The notes under the pieces were generated by a model. The model was not told where the DNA came from. It saw only the letters and a program-made list of their open reading frames with translations, and made no database searches. A stretch of 64,000 nt of DNA from Strongylocentrotus droebachiensis. Taxonomy: Eukaryota > Echinodermata > Echinoidea > Camarodonta > Strongylocentrotidae. Below, in pieces: positions 35,237-46,435 of the stretch (position 1 is the stretch's first letter; each line of letters opens with the position of its first letter). The stretch covers positions 62,001 through 126,000 of the forward strand of contig JAVYIG010001828.1 in assembly GCA_035222895.1 (NCBI GenBank), in the 5' to 3' direction. The position numbers were made by a program, and so were the translations under genes.

Positions 35237-38200
35237 CCATATTGGTATTCATTAATATTGCATTTGATGATGAGATTGCATTATCTAAAGTAGATGTAGA
35301 GTCAGCGAGATGCTGGGGAGAAATATAAACACTGGTGTCACAATCATGAGCTGGCGGAACATATTAACAGAAATTTAGGAGTTTTTTTGAGAGGGAAAGA
35401 GACAGAGACAGAGAAAGACAGACAGAGAGAGAGAGAGAAAGAGAGAGACGTAAAGAGAGAATTCATATGAAGAATATCTAAGACAAAATCTGGTTGATAT
35501 AACAAGAGGGACAACAAACAAAAAATTCATATCAACTGTCATCTATAGGGAAAAAGAACATTACAAGTGTGAAAATGCTTTTAAAAAAAAAGGAGAACGA
35601 ATATACAGATACACACTTTCCATACAAAAAAAATTAAACCTGAGATTGTCTTTAAAACGTGGCCTATATTTACCCAAGTATATTCCATGGCAGTTTCGTT
35701 TGAATATTTATGAGGTAGATGTAATTTGACTTAATTCTTCACTGTACACCCACCCATTGTCTTATCTGTCGTGTGCTCTTCCGGCAGGCAGTGTCTGCCA
35801 AGGCTCTGTCAAGGGGGTATATTGGTTTTTGGAGAGCTCTCTCTCTCTCTTGTGATCCTCTTAGCAGATTAATTGATCTCAATGTCAAGTAAGAGATCTG
35901 CCAACCCTCATCCTGACACAGATCCAATGTCCCCAGTGGAGGCTACAGGGTCTGTTCACACAGGAGGATTAACATCTCTTCCTCGCGTCTGGATGATGTA
36001 GAGTGTGTTCTCATAAAAGTAGCCAACACTTATGCAGATGATGTAGAGTGTGTCCACACAAGAGAAGTAGTATGTCCTTTGTGGACAATATAGGTATCGC
36101 ATAAAGTCACATACATGTATGGGTAATAGGGTCTGTTCATACAAGAGGAATAATTCTCTGGGTTCATGATTTAGAGACTGTTCACATAGGAGGATTAAAG
36201 TCGTAAGGATAGGTTTTATTGAACATTATAAAAGTTTTCTTTGCTCATTTTTAAACTACGTGCAAACAGCTAAAAAAATTCTGGCATCTAAAACCAAACA
36301 CACACTCTAGAGGTGGGGGTTTTGGGGTTTTGTGGTCACGTTTACTGGTAGTTGTCTAGCAACTTTCGACAAATCATGAAAGAGAATCTACGACTTTAAA
36401 TTGCAGTGCAAATGCAGCTAATTGTAAATCCACTTATGTTCAAATGTGAGCTGAACTCGATGTTTTTGTTCAAAATTTTGAGAGATTCTTACACAAATGA
36501 ATTTTTGTTAAATCACAGACCGTGAGATGCCTATCACCAACGCTCTTAGCTTCTTTCAGTATATATCCGAGAAAGCTTAGTGGAATGTTATCAAACAAAG
36601 AAGGCTGAAGGCGAGGGACTTTGATTACTCTCATCTTCTCTTGAAGACGAGGAAATTGAATTGCATCTCCAAGGACACCAGCTGAGCTAGGTGCGCATTA
36701 AAACGAAACATGAGAGGATAAAAACATGATGTTAAAGTGAGAAATAGAGATGAACAAAGGCCAAATTATATCGAGTTGTGCATCTATAAATTAAGGAGAC
36801 AGAACATGATGGAAATTAAGTGAAAATGGAAATTAATAGTTGCGAAAGTAAATGAATGCATCTGGCAATGGCTAGAAATAGATTTTTTTTTTAATTTGGA
36901 AATACAATTTAACAAGACTTCCTCAGGACAGGAAACTATATTTTAACAGGAATTGCTTTATTTTGTCTAAATTGAAGGTAGATGGACTAAACCCAACTAA
37001 ATTTGAAGTGTTTTTAAATCAAATGACCTTGCTGAGTAAGAAATTCGTGAAATTTAAGCCAAAAGAAGAAGAAACATCATATATTGTAACAGTGGTCTGA
37101 ATGATAAATAATATAGGTATTTTAAAATTCAAAGTCGAATCCTGGGATTTTTTGTTTTGTTTTTTGATTTGACGAATAGGTTCTAGGGAACAATCTGTAA
37201 GTTTGGCCTAATTTTCTGAACATGTTCAATATTTATAGTTGTTTTTATGGAAATATGAGAGACATAAAGCTCTTTCTGGTTCTTAGTGAGCAAGAAGTTG
37301 TGTAAGGATTAAGAAATTCAAAAGCTTAAAGTAGTCACCCGAAAAATCAAAAGTGTTTTGAATTGATGCAAAATTCATATCATTGCTAAGGGGAAGTCTT
37401 ACTAATCAAATATAAAAACTTCCCTCTTCAAAAGATATTTGGGGCCCATAATCATCTCTCAAAAAAGTTAATTTTGAAATCCAGATTTTCTGCCTTCATC
37501 GGTCCTCCGTAGAGCGTCAAGATTTGTGACGTCACATGCGAGACATGCACAGCTAGCCACAAAATTGCATTTTACGCCTTTCCATGATACCTATATGATT
37601 TTTCAGCAAAATTATTTGTGTTTTTCAAGGGAAAATCTTTCCATCCATATATAATTTGTCCATAATTATCAGTTGTTTCTTTGGGTGAGTACTTTAAGTA
37701 GGAGAGAGGGAAGACATCATTTATGCATGATATTGACAGACCATTTCACCTCAAGTAAAAAGAGAGGATAGTTCGGGCGGTTTGGGGAGGGTGTTGGAAT
37801 GAATAATTTGGAGAGGGATTAGGCAGAATGGAATTGCAGGAATTTCAAAAAGGAGAATAAATACCAAAGGTTGGCGAAACTCATGAGAAGAAAATTAGTA
37901 ATTCTAAGGAAATGAATTTGAGAATATTAAGCAGAATTGGATCAAATATGAGTTGAGGAGAGCAAGGTTGTTTGTCTAAAACAGTTGGGATTTATAGCAG
38001 AGAGGTTTGCAAGAAGTTGCAGCCAGGCAATTATTTCCAGGGTTGGATATAAAGGGAAAAGAAAATGGGCGATAATTGTTATTAGTATTTTTCTTGAATT
38101 GAACATCAGGTGTTTTGCTCTTACTGCCATGCTCATATTTGTTTTTATACTCCTGATATTTCAGGAGGCTGCAATTTTTAGAAGCTGAAAATAAAAGATT

Positions 38201-38756
38201 CAAATTTTAGAGTAATCTTTGTTATTTGCATCCAGTAAAAACACACAGAATCAATGATCCTTGCCTATGGTTTACCCTGTAAAAGAACGCCAACAGAATG
38301 CTAGAATTGCAACCACTATATTGAGGTTAATAAATCTCTCAAGATGTTTTATGTACACGTATGTTACCTACTTGAAAAAAATGTTACGTTCGGATCGAAA
38401 AAAAACTATTTTTAGGTTTTATTTGGCGTTCGGGCTAATATAGTAGACTTCTTGACATTTGCAAGTGGTAAAAAAGGCCTTAAAATTGAAGCGTTCTTGC
38501 TATTTATAAACCATGTAAGAGGGGCTTCAACATTTTGGGATGAGATAGTTATTTAGCATGTGCACTAAACTTGACAAGTATAGACAAGTTGCATGTATTT
38601 GTTAGGATGATCTAAAAGCGGATAGGGGTTAAAGATAAATGTAGTAACGTACTTGATGGAAACAAATGTGAATTTAAGAATGCTAAGAGTCTTATAAAGC
38701 ACTGCATCAATTCTGTAAAGAACTTTGGATATGAAATACAGCATGTACAGGCAAAT
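35237..38756. other. Intron-like sequence, no supported gene
   Basis: GA tract at 35397-35450. A loose repeat at 35945-36195 ('tctgttcacacaggagg' and variants about every 45-80 bp). A palindromic TGACGTCA near 37527. No convincing exon. Confidence 0.5.
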
Positions 38757-38910
38757 GTGCTTTAGTGACCGCCTGTCTACAAAGAACACATTTTTTGTTT
38801 CCCATGAAAATTGTTTCTCATTGAAACATGTACATGTACTAAAGGAACCTGTCTACAAAGACCACTCTTTGTGTTTCCTTTGGGTGGTTGCTATGAACAG
38901 GCTTGGTTGT
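38757..38910. repeat. Interspersed repeat with 'CTGTCTACAAAGAMCAC' motifs
   Basis: GCCTGTCTACAAAGAACAC at about 38770 and AACCTGTCTACAAAGACCAC at about 38848, ending with GAACAGG. Related to 6181-6345 and 23362-23550. Confidence 0.6.
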
Positions 38911-38947
38911 ATCAGGATCTTTTACCTCACTCATACTGCACCTTTTC

Positions 38948-39060
38948 TCCATCTCTCTCCATTTCTCTCTCTCTCTCTCTCTATGATTCTCTCTCTCTCT
39001 CTATGATTCTCTCCGTCTCTGTTTGTCTGTCTCTCTGTCTGTGTGTTTCTCTCTCTCCTA
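38948..39060 (+). repeat. CT-rich microsatellite
   Basis: (CT)n with CTATGATT interruptions and TCTGTCTG variants. Confidence 0.9.
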
Positions 39061-39093
39061 CAATCAATCTGTCATTACCTTGTTTGATTGATC

Positions 39094-39150
39094 CAGAATT
39101 GCGTTAACTCCTCTTCTTTAACACAGAGTTAATGCCCTTCTGACCTTCTG
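39094..39150. repeat. ~57-bp palindromic element, dispersed copy
   Basis: Left arm CCAGAATTGCGTTAACTC and right arm CAGAGTTAATGCCCTTCTG. Confidence 0.65.
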
Positions 39151-39310
39151 AACAGATGATATTTTCACCTAACTCATCTAACCCTATACCTTCAATCAAT
39201 GAAGTAATCCCTTGTTGGTTTTATTCACATGCATCTATCAACCCATGCATGACTGGTGGTTTGCCAACATAACAAGAGCTAACTTCTTTGAACGTTTCCA
39301 AGTATCTTAC

Positions 39311-39446
39311 ATACCCTTGCGCAAACTTCGTCTTCGGTCGTGTGTAGATGTTTCTCGATAGAATATGCCCAGGGGTCGCGCTAACGTGACAATGTTGCCC
39401 TGATTGTTTTACCGTTCCATCAATGAACGCACCCATGTGGCAAAAT
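39311..39446 (-). CDS. Candidate internal exon on the minus strand, unrecognised
   Basis: Read on the minus strand, a pyrimidine-rich stretch ends TAATTAG before the segment and donor GTAAGATAC follows it. The 136-nt exon starts with the third base of a codon, has 45 codons and ends in phase 0. The product is Cys/His-containing (FCHMGAFIDGTVKQSGQHCH near its start) and has many CG-ending codons, unlike the flanks. It would be antisense to the + strand candidates, perhaps a gene inside an intron. It could equally be a CpG-rich regulatory islet. Confidence 0.3.
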
Positions 39447-39477
39447 CTAATTACGAGGAGCAAGCGAGGGCAGGCGA

Positions 39478-39716
39478 GAGAAGGAGAGAGAGAGAGAGAG
39501 GGGGGGGGGGGGGAGGGGGGCACAAGGGAGAGAAGAGGATGCGTTTGTCAATTTTCTTCTGATAGTTGCACTTTTAAGATTGGAACACTGGAAAAGACAG
39601 AGGATGGGAGGGAGAGCACTGGAGAGAAAGAGTGCACTACCAATAGCTGCACATTAAAACTTGGAAGAGAAAGAGAGAGGGGACATGGATGGGGAGGGAA
39701 GGAGGGAGGGGGGAAC

Positions 39717-39770
<54 letters not shown>

Positions 39771-39775
39771 GTGTT
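39478..39775 (+). repeat. GA-rich microsatellites and poly(G)
   Basis: (GA)n plus G run at 39480-39520, and (GA)n followed by (CAGA)n at 39718-39770. Intervening sequence is purine-rich. Confidence 0.9.
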
Positions 39776-40794
39776 AGTACAGCAATGAATAGCGATAAAC
39801 TAATTTTATATAGCTATTTAGGGGGAGGGGGTGAAAAATGCAACTTAAAGAGGGACAGAAAAGAAATACTCTGAGAAAAGGAAAGGGTAATATATGTTGT
39901 ATTAAAAATAATGTTAAGATATTTCCCAAAAATAAAAAAGCCTATTGAAAGACAATCTCAGTGATTAGTTTTTTTCTAATGGAATGGAATAAGAAAGCAG
40001 ATTTAACTGTATACACACATTGCACAGCATTCTTTGATAATGTCTGGCAAGAAAATTAATAATTAAACACAAATTATATAATAATATTGATACACAAAAG
40101 CATACAATTTTAACGAACTGAAACCCTTCACACAACTGAACTTACAAGATGAAAATCTAACTTGTTTTAAAGGCACACTGTCCTACTTGTAGCTACTTGC
40201 TCCCTCTATATAGAAAACTTCCCAAATTGCTGCCTGTTGGTCCCCCATGATCCTCTTTTTCTTATGTTAAATGAGAGCTGAGTTAATGAGATAGCCACCT
40301 GTCACAGTAACCTTGTTGGCTCGCTGTGTGGTCTAATCCCTTCTAGCTGCAGTAGTAACGCCTACCTTTAAGGAATAAGAACTTTACAAATACAGCAAAA
40401 ATCATGAACTATTTAGCTCAGTTTTGAGCATATATAACCAATGTTTATTTACAAATTTTTACATTTAGTTACAATGACCATAAGAAGAAGAAAAATGTTG
40501 GAAGTCCAGTAGCATAGAATTTTTTTCCTTTTTTCTCTCGCTGTTATCAATCTAGGAAAGATGAGTATGTGTTTATTCAAAATTCCACATGATAATTTGT
40601 ATGCACCATTATATGTAACATGCTGTTTGAAAATGGTGAGTGTAAGACGAAAAATTACCAGAGAATGGCTAACACAATAGAGGAAATTTTGTGTAAATGA
40701 AAAACATTGATGCTATTTGATTAAATTTGGAATGACATTTGAACAATGGAGAATGCTTCGATGATGCTAGCTGGTAGATTGGAAAATGCACCGG
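39776..40794. other. AT-rich unique sequence, nothing recognised
   Basis: No exon or repeat supported. Confidence 0.5.
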
Positions 40795-41045
40795 TGAATT
40801 AATTTGTGACTTTGATGGATGAATAGATGGACAAATAATGGATAGAGGGATGGGTGAATGATGAACTGATGAATGGAAATAAGGAGGAATAGGTGAGAAG
40901 AGTGGATAGATCGATTGATGAATGGCTGAATTGTAACTGAATGAATGATTGATAGATAGATTGAAAGACAAGCAGATGAATGGTTAGACAAGTGGATGAA
41001 TGGATGAATGGAAAGTTGATTGACAGATAGATGAATGATGATGTG
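40795..41045 (+). repeat. Degenerate GATGAATG tetra/octanucleotide repeat
   Basis: Recurring GATGAATGG, GATAGAT and similar words. Minus-strand Ser/His/Ile frames here are artefacts. Confidence 0.75.
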
Positions 41046-41102
41046 AATGGGGAAAGGGGGCTGGGAAACCCTTCTCTTATTCTTTATGATGCATGAAAGC
41101 AG

Positions 41103-41276
41103 GTACACAAACTATATGGTAGATTCACAATAGAGGGAGCTGTCAACTTTCATCTGATCACTGCATTTGGTGAGGTCCATCCATTTTCAAGGCAGCTATG
41201 GGACAACCCATTGGAAGATGATGTGGATGCAGTTTCCATAGCAACCAATACAACTTGTGTATCCCAGAACTATCAG
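41103..41276 (+). CDS. Candidate internal exon, unrecognised protein (best exon in window)
   Basis: Preceded by CTTCTCTTATTCTTTATGAT and AAGCAG, followed by a strong donor CAG/GTAAGAAT. Exactly 174 nt gives 58 codons in phase 0/0; the other two frames have early stops. The peptide looks like a folded protein: GRFTIEGAVNFHLITAFGE near the start, then a Trp and an acidic stretch, a NTT glycosylation sequon, and a Cys near the end. I see no domain I can name. It can splice in phase to 41573 after a 296-nt intron and, upstream, to 13759-13862. Confidence 0.65.
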
Positions 41277-41572
41277 GTAAGAATAAATGTTTTGTAGTGT
41301 CATTGAATCACATTTTTCTTGTTATGTATGTGGTTTTATATGTATGAAATGATTTGATGGTTTCACATCAAAACAATTGTTCTTCTTTCATTTCTCATTA
41401 TTGTTGACAGTCGAAGTAAGTTGCTAATTTAGAAAATGGTATCAAAATTCCAATCTAATCATTTCCCCTGTATCTATCGTTTATCATTGCAACCAATCTG
41501 TAGTTCTTTGAGAGTAGTTCTGTTTAGTTTCAGGCGTTAAATCGGTATCTTGTTCTCCTGTCTTCATTGTAG

Positions 41573-41628
41573 TATTCAATGTTTTCATTCAGAGTGAAAA
41601 GGCAGGAGCCCTCTTGTGTCGATTTTTG
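41573..41628 (+). CDS. Candidate internal exon following 41103-41276
   Basis: A strong acceptor (TCTCCTGTCTTCATTGTAG) ends at 41572. The frame continues in phase 0 from the previous candidate and contains YSMFSFRVKRQEPSCVDF. The donor is ambiguous: GTACAT at 41629 (phase 2, 56 nt) or GTAATA at 41639 (phase 0, 66 nt); the frame hits a stop shortly after. With the first donor it would join in phase to 44508. Small size and soft donors keep confidence moderate. Confidence 0.5.
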
Positions 41629-41910
41629 GTACATTTATGTAATAATGAAGTAGGTTGGATAGGTTGGATAAATTAGATTGCAGGACCTACTTGAATTGTG
41701 AGAGGACTTTCTGATTTATTGTGGTGAGAGGAAAACTTGGGATAAGATTGAGGCAGATGGAATCAAGCTAGGAAACAGGCAGTGGTGGTCATCGAGATCT
41801 GGAGACCCAAATCCAAAGACCCGAGACCAGGAGAATTTTTTTTATTTCATTGATTTAACATTAGATCTCTGTTTCAAGTCCAAGACCAGGGCATCAATAC
41901 TAGAGACTTA

Positions 41911-42282
41911 GGGCGCGTTCATGCTTGATTTTGACGGCCAGAATCAGGCATCTGTTACGCGTTTAGTTTAAAACACGATTGCGTTCATGCTCACTTTTGT
42001 AGAATCACCGAAAAACGGCGATCACGATCGCCGATCGTAAACTCACAAAAAGATGCGTTTACAATTTGTAAACGCGTTTAAATGGGGTCAACGCACTGAC
42101 CTCTAGTGGGTCTACGTAGCATGCACAGTGCAGGTTGCAAGGCCAATTAAGGCCACACAAGGAGAATTGCCTGGGGGAGCCAGAGAAGTAAGCATGAACA
42201 GTACATCGTGGAACTGCGATCACGATGAACGTTTACGATGAGCGTTTCAGATCGCTCATTCTGCCTTCAAAATCAAGCGCCC
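41911..42282. mobile_element. 372-bp MITE with TTA flanks (PIF/Harbinger-like)
   Basis: The left end GGGCGCGTTCATGCTTGATT and the right end in reverse complement GGGCGCTTGATTTTGAAGGC are inverted repeats that differ by an 8-base insertion on the left. TTA lies just outside both ends (41908-41910, 42283-42285). The interior is CpG-rich with further inverted motifs (GATCACGAT, GTTTACGAT). No coding capacity. Confidence 0.65.
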
Positions 42283-42464
42283 TTAGTCTTGCAGCATCAT
42301 AGGGAACTGGGGAGGTCTGATGATAGAGTTTGATACTCATGATCGTATAATTAGTAACAAATGGAAGATTTTTCTTTTAAATCTTGAAATATGATGATAT
42401 TGATTACCGGTAAGAATTAAAATTGGTGAGATGCTTTAGGATTCGTCTTATGTATCCATATCAT

Positions 42465-42680
42465 GCCTTTTTTTTCTTTCTCCATCTCTCTTTTTTCTTT
42501 CTCCATCTCTCTTTTTTTCTCTCCTCTTCCCTTCCACCCCCTCTCTCCTCCTTCCTTTCTCTTTTCCTCTCTCTCTCTCTCTCTGTCCCTACTATCTCCC
42601 CTTTCCTTCTCTGTGTTCTCTCTCCTTCACTTCTATTTCCCGCTCTCTCTTTCACTCCTCACTCTCCCTCTCTCCAATGC
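42465..42680 (+). repeat. CT-rich tract
   Basis: CTTTCTCCATCTCTC repeated twice, then (CT)n. Lower-grade pyrimidine richness continues to 42900. Frames on both strands are artefacts. Confidence 0.85.
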
Positions 42681-42900
42681 GTGTTTCTTTTCCTTTTTAG
42701 TACTTTAGATCTCTATTTTCTTGGTGAATTTACCAGACTCTCATAGTCTGACCTTTTGTTGTCCATTCTTCAGTTATTTCATCCTCTCACTCCCTCCACC
42801 TGATCTCCTTTCTCTTTCTGTCTCCTCCGTTCTCTCTCATTCATCGTTTTCTCTTTCTATCTTTTCCTTCCATATCATCTTCTCCATCTCTCTTTCTAAA

Positions 42901-43554
42901 ATAGCCATATCCTGATGTACTTCAAGCTCACAGTAATTGATATATCAATGTTGTCTTCATGCCTACAAGGTTTTCTTCTTAATTAGTGATACCAAAGAAC
43001 ACTCAGCGGTCCGGCTGCAATTTAATCTCTCAGTTCTCAAAATATCTTTATTCTCAAAATATCTTATTGTATGAGGCCTTAAAAGATTCTAATTCAGGAC
43101 ATGTGAATTGTTCTAAGAAGGGAATTTCTAATCCCCTTGAGCAGAGAAGCCTTTTGCATATCCCTTTTTTTTTAATGTCTTCAAGATTTCAGTAAGATAC
43201 AAATCATGTTTCCAGCTGTCTTCATTTGATTCCATGCCAAAACTTCTATTTTTGCTTTAATATTCATTTCTTTAATAATACCATGTTTTATTATATGATG
43301 TTTTACTGCATGGTGTGCAGAAGCAAAAAAAAAAAAAAAAAAAAAAACATTTCAAAGACTTTTGCTGTATTGGTGAAAGAGGGAGAAAGTTTTGCAAATG
43401 CTGTTAGGTATCATCCACAGAATTCAGTGAACAAAATTTTTTTCTTCAATAAATCATCTGTATGGATACATACAAACACTTAAAGAGTAATCTGTCCTAT
43501 TGGGGTGACCCAATGTTGTCTTCTATGACTTTTTTGTTATAGATCAAGATGTAG
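42901..43554. other. AT-rich unique sequence, poly(A) run
   Basis: A run of A at 43326-43347. No exon supported. Confidence 0.5.
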
Positions 43555-43622
43555 GGTATGGGTTAGGGTTTCAATAGAGGTTAGGTTTAGGTTTAGGATG
43601 CTTAGGGTTAGGTTTAGGCTTC
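43555..43622 (+). repeat. Degenerate telomere-like TTAGGG/TTTAGG tract
   Basis: GGGTTAGGG, AGGTTTAGGTTTAGG and GCTTAGGGTTAGGTTTAGG appear in close succession. Probably an interstitial telomere-like simple repeat. Confidence 0.65.
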
Positions 43623-44055
43623 AGAATAAAAGATAGATACAAATTTTATTCAAAGTTAAAATTAGCACTAAAAAAGCCAACAACATGTGCCCTCCCCACT
43701 ATTTTCAGACTACTTTTTAAAGACTTTATTATAATAATAATAATAATATTCACCCCCATGGGGACAAGGAGTATATGAAATCTGGCAAATTATTCTTTGA
43801 GATGTTGCCAGATGTCAATTTTCTCTTTGAATGAACCTTTGATGAACTGGATGGACAGTCACATCGATATGGGTACGTATCCTCGTGAGAGAGAAAATGA
43901 ATCTTTCAATGACTACAGTCGATACCAAAGGGCTATGCTGTTTTACCCCCTGTTCATACTTCTAAAATTTGTTGTAAGGCTTTATTATAAACCATATAGT
44001 TACACAATAAGTAGTTTATTTTATCTAGTCTAAATGTATGACAAAATGTCAAATA

Positions 44056-44269
44056 CACTATGAACATGACTGACAAAGAAACCGGACAAAATATACAGTT
44101 CCTCAGGTAGACAAAGGAACATCCCTTCACTGCTATTATGTAAAAAGGTGAATATGCATGTGACACCTGTTCTACACATTTTTACATTATAGCAGTGAAG
44201 GGGTGTTCCTTTGTCTACCTGAGGAACTGTATATTTTGTCCGCTTTCTTTGTCAGTCATATTCATAGTG
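44056..44269. repeat. Near-perfect inverted repeat, ~95-bp arms
   Basis: Arm 1 (44056-44150) and arm 2 (44174-44269) are reverse complements with only a few mismatches, e.g. ATATACAGTTCCTCAGGTAG against CTACCTGAGGAACTGTATAT. The spacer is only about 23 bp. Transcription would give a long hairpin. No target duplication recognised; ends read CACTATGAA.../...TTCATAGTG. Confidence 0.85.
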
Positions 44270-44507
44270 ATAGCAAAACACATTTGAGAATTAGGATCAC
44301 ATTCTCATCAGAACTTTGTAAGGTAATATTCCAGTATAAGTGGGAGAGGGCTTATTATATGCATTGGCCAGCTGTCAGCAGTGTCGTTTCAACTTTCATC
44401 TTCAAAACTAGTGTCTTTATATGACGTTTCTTTATGTAATGCTGGTATCCAGTGTGCGTGCTCTTTTCGCACTACCATTTCATGAAAATTCTCTCCAGTC
44501 TGAACAG

Positions 44508-44617
44508 TCTATATGTATGTCGCCCCAATGGTCCTATGTCTCTACGGGTGTCCAGACTACCGTTCACACTAGACCAATGGGATGTTAATAGGGTCGTGAA
44601 GGGGGAAACCCTCGATG
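44508..44617 (+). CDS. Weak candidate exon, unrecognised
   Basis: AG at 44506-44507, donor GTGAGA at 44618. In phase 2/1 it encodes 36 full codons including LRVSRLPFTLDQWDVNRVVK. It would join in phase after 41573-41628 with that exon's first donor. The acceptor's pyrimidine tract is poor. A diverged look-alike of the 3' half (GGACCGATGGGACGT, then GGGGAAACCCC) lies at about 44835-44890 with the frame destroyed. It may be a duplicated or decayed exon, or simply a repeat. Confidence 0.3.
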
Positions 44618-44639
44618 GTGAGAAGGTCATAGCAATGTC

Positions 44640-45300
44640 AGAGTGAGAAGATAAAGCTAGGACAGGTTTATATATTTAAAAAAAAATATATAGGATTTCT
44701 TTTGCAATTTCAGAGACTCATTTTCTGTAAGTCCCATTCCTACGTCATATACAAGTATGTATTTTTTTCTTTTCTTGTTGGACGTGTGGGACGTATAGCT
44801 CTTGGTTCTACTTCTCATAAAGGTGAAGGTCTGTTAATGGACCGATGGGACGTATGATGATGGAGGGGAAACCCCTGATTACTAGGTATGGTGTCATAGG
44901 GGAGGGGGAGGGGAGAGGACGAAATAAACCTTTCAACATCTAATAATGTTCCTATAAAGAACAAATAGATACTGACATCAATACAACATTCCTATTACAA
45001 GAAGCTGTCAACAATGATACTGTAGTGACTATTGTTCTCAGTTGCACAATATATATTTATAAAATTTTAAAAACTGTACATTTCCACGATTCGATACAGT
45101 TATCTATCTACTACTTCACTTGCTTATGCTATAGCTGTGTAGCACCCTCTATACGCAGTCCTTGAACAGTGAAACTTATTTTCCCAATGTGAGCAAGAAA
45201 CTCATTTGAAAATCCATGCTAATCTGTTTGCTGAAACATATAATAGTCTGTTAGTTGAAATACTCTACTAAGCATACTCTCTCTCTCTCATTTAATGGAC
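44640..45300. other. Unique sequence, no supported gene
   Basis: Contains the decayed look-alike of the 44508 segment near 44835-44890 and otherwise AT-rich DNA. Confidence 0.4.
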
Positions 45301-45335
45301 TAATCCACACATTTAGCAGTTGGCATAATGATGTC

Positions 45336-46212
45336 TGCTATTGGCTGAAAGGGCTTTAACTGTAGTCGCTTCTTACAGAGGTAACACACTTTTGGCTCTC
45401 CGCTGCTGATCACACCTACAGGTCATATGCTTACGTTTGAGATACATTCAACCCTATTAGGATATTGTCTACTAACAGCTAAAAGGGCATTAATTCCTGT
45501 CACTTAAGACAGATTTTAACATCCTTCTAGCTCAACTGATGATCACACGTACAGGTAATGCTTATGCTTGAGATATATATACATTCAACCCTCAATTGGC
45601 TTGTTGTCAGCTTAAAGCAAGAAGGACATTAAGTCCTGTCACTTTAGGCAGATGTAGCACCCTTTTAGCTATCTACTGATGATCACATCCACAGGTCATG
45701 CTTATGCTTGAGATACATCCAACCATCAATTAGCATGTTGTCTTCTTAGGGCTAGAAGGACATTACGTCCTATCACTTCAGACAGACTTATCGACCTTCT
45801 GGCGATCAACTGCTGATCACACCTACAGGTCATGCTTATGCTTGAGATACATTCCACCATCAATTAGCATGTTGTCTTCTTAAGGCTAGAAGGACATTAT
45901 GTCCTATCACTTCAGACAGACTTATCGACCTTCTGGCGATCAACTGCTGATCACACCTACAGGTCATGCTAATGCTTGAGATACGGTCAACCATCAATTA
46001 GCATGTTGTCTTCTTAAGGCTAGAAGGACATTACGTCCTATCACTTCAGGCAGATGTAGCACCCTTTTAGCTATCAACTGATGATCACACCTACAGCCAT
46101 AATTATGCTTGAGATACATTCAACCATCAATTAGCAATGTTGTCTGTTGAGAGCTGAAAGGGCATTAATTAGCATCTAATCTAGAGAGTTAATGTCCTTC
46201 TGGCTGTAAAGA
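45336..46212 (+). repeat. Tandem array, ~131-139 bp unit, each with a palindrome
   Basis: GATCACACCTACAGGTCAT-like blocks start near 45409, 45540, 45679, 45814, 45949 and 46083, giving periods of 131-139 bp. Each unit also carries GCTTATGCTTGAGATACATTC, an 'AATTAGCATGTTGTC' block and a palindrome with arms such as GGCTAGAAGGACATTA and CGACCTTCTGGCGATC. The palindrome is a diverged form of the dispersed ~65-bp family. The two units spanning about 45750-46020 are the most alike, pointing to recent amplification. Confidence 0.85.
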
Positions 46213-46435
46213 AACAATGTCTCGCTAAGGTGAGTGATGAATGCTACTACCATGTGACACGCCGGAAAGGGAAATGTTCAATCCTATTAAAAGGCTTTTA
46301 GGGGCTTTTAACCATCTCAATCTAATGCTCTAATGGCCGTCGGCAACAGAATTAGTGAGTCTGGTAAGGCTTTTTGAGCCCCCTCGATCCCTCCACCCCC
46401 TCCTTCACCCCCAGTAATATTCTGGATTTTTTGTA

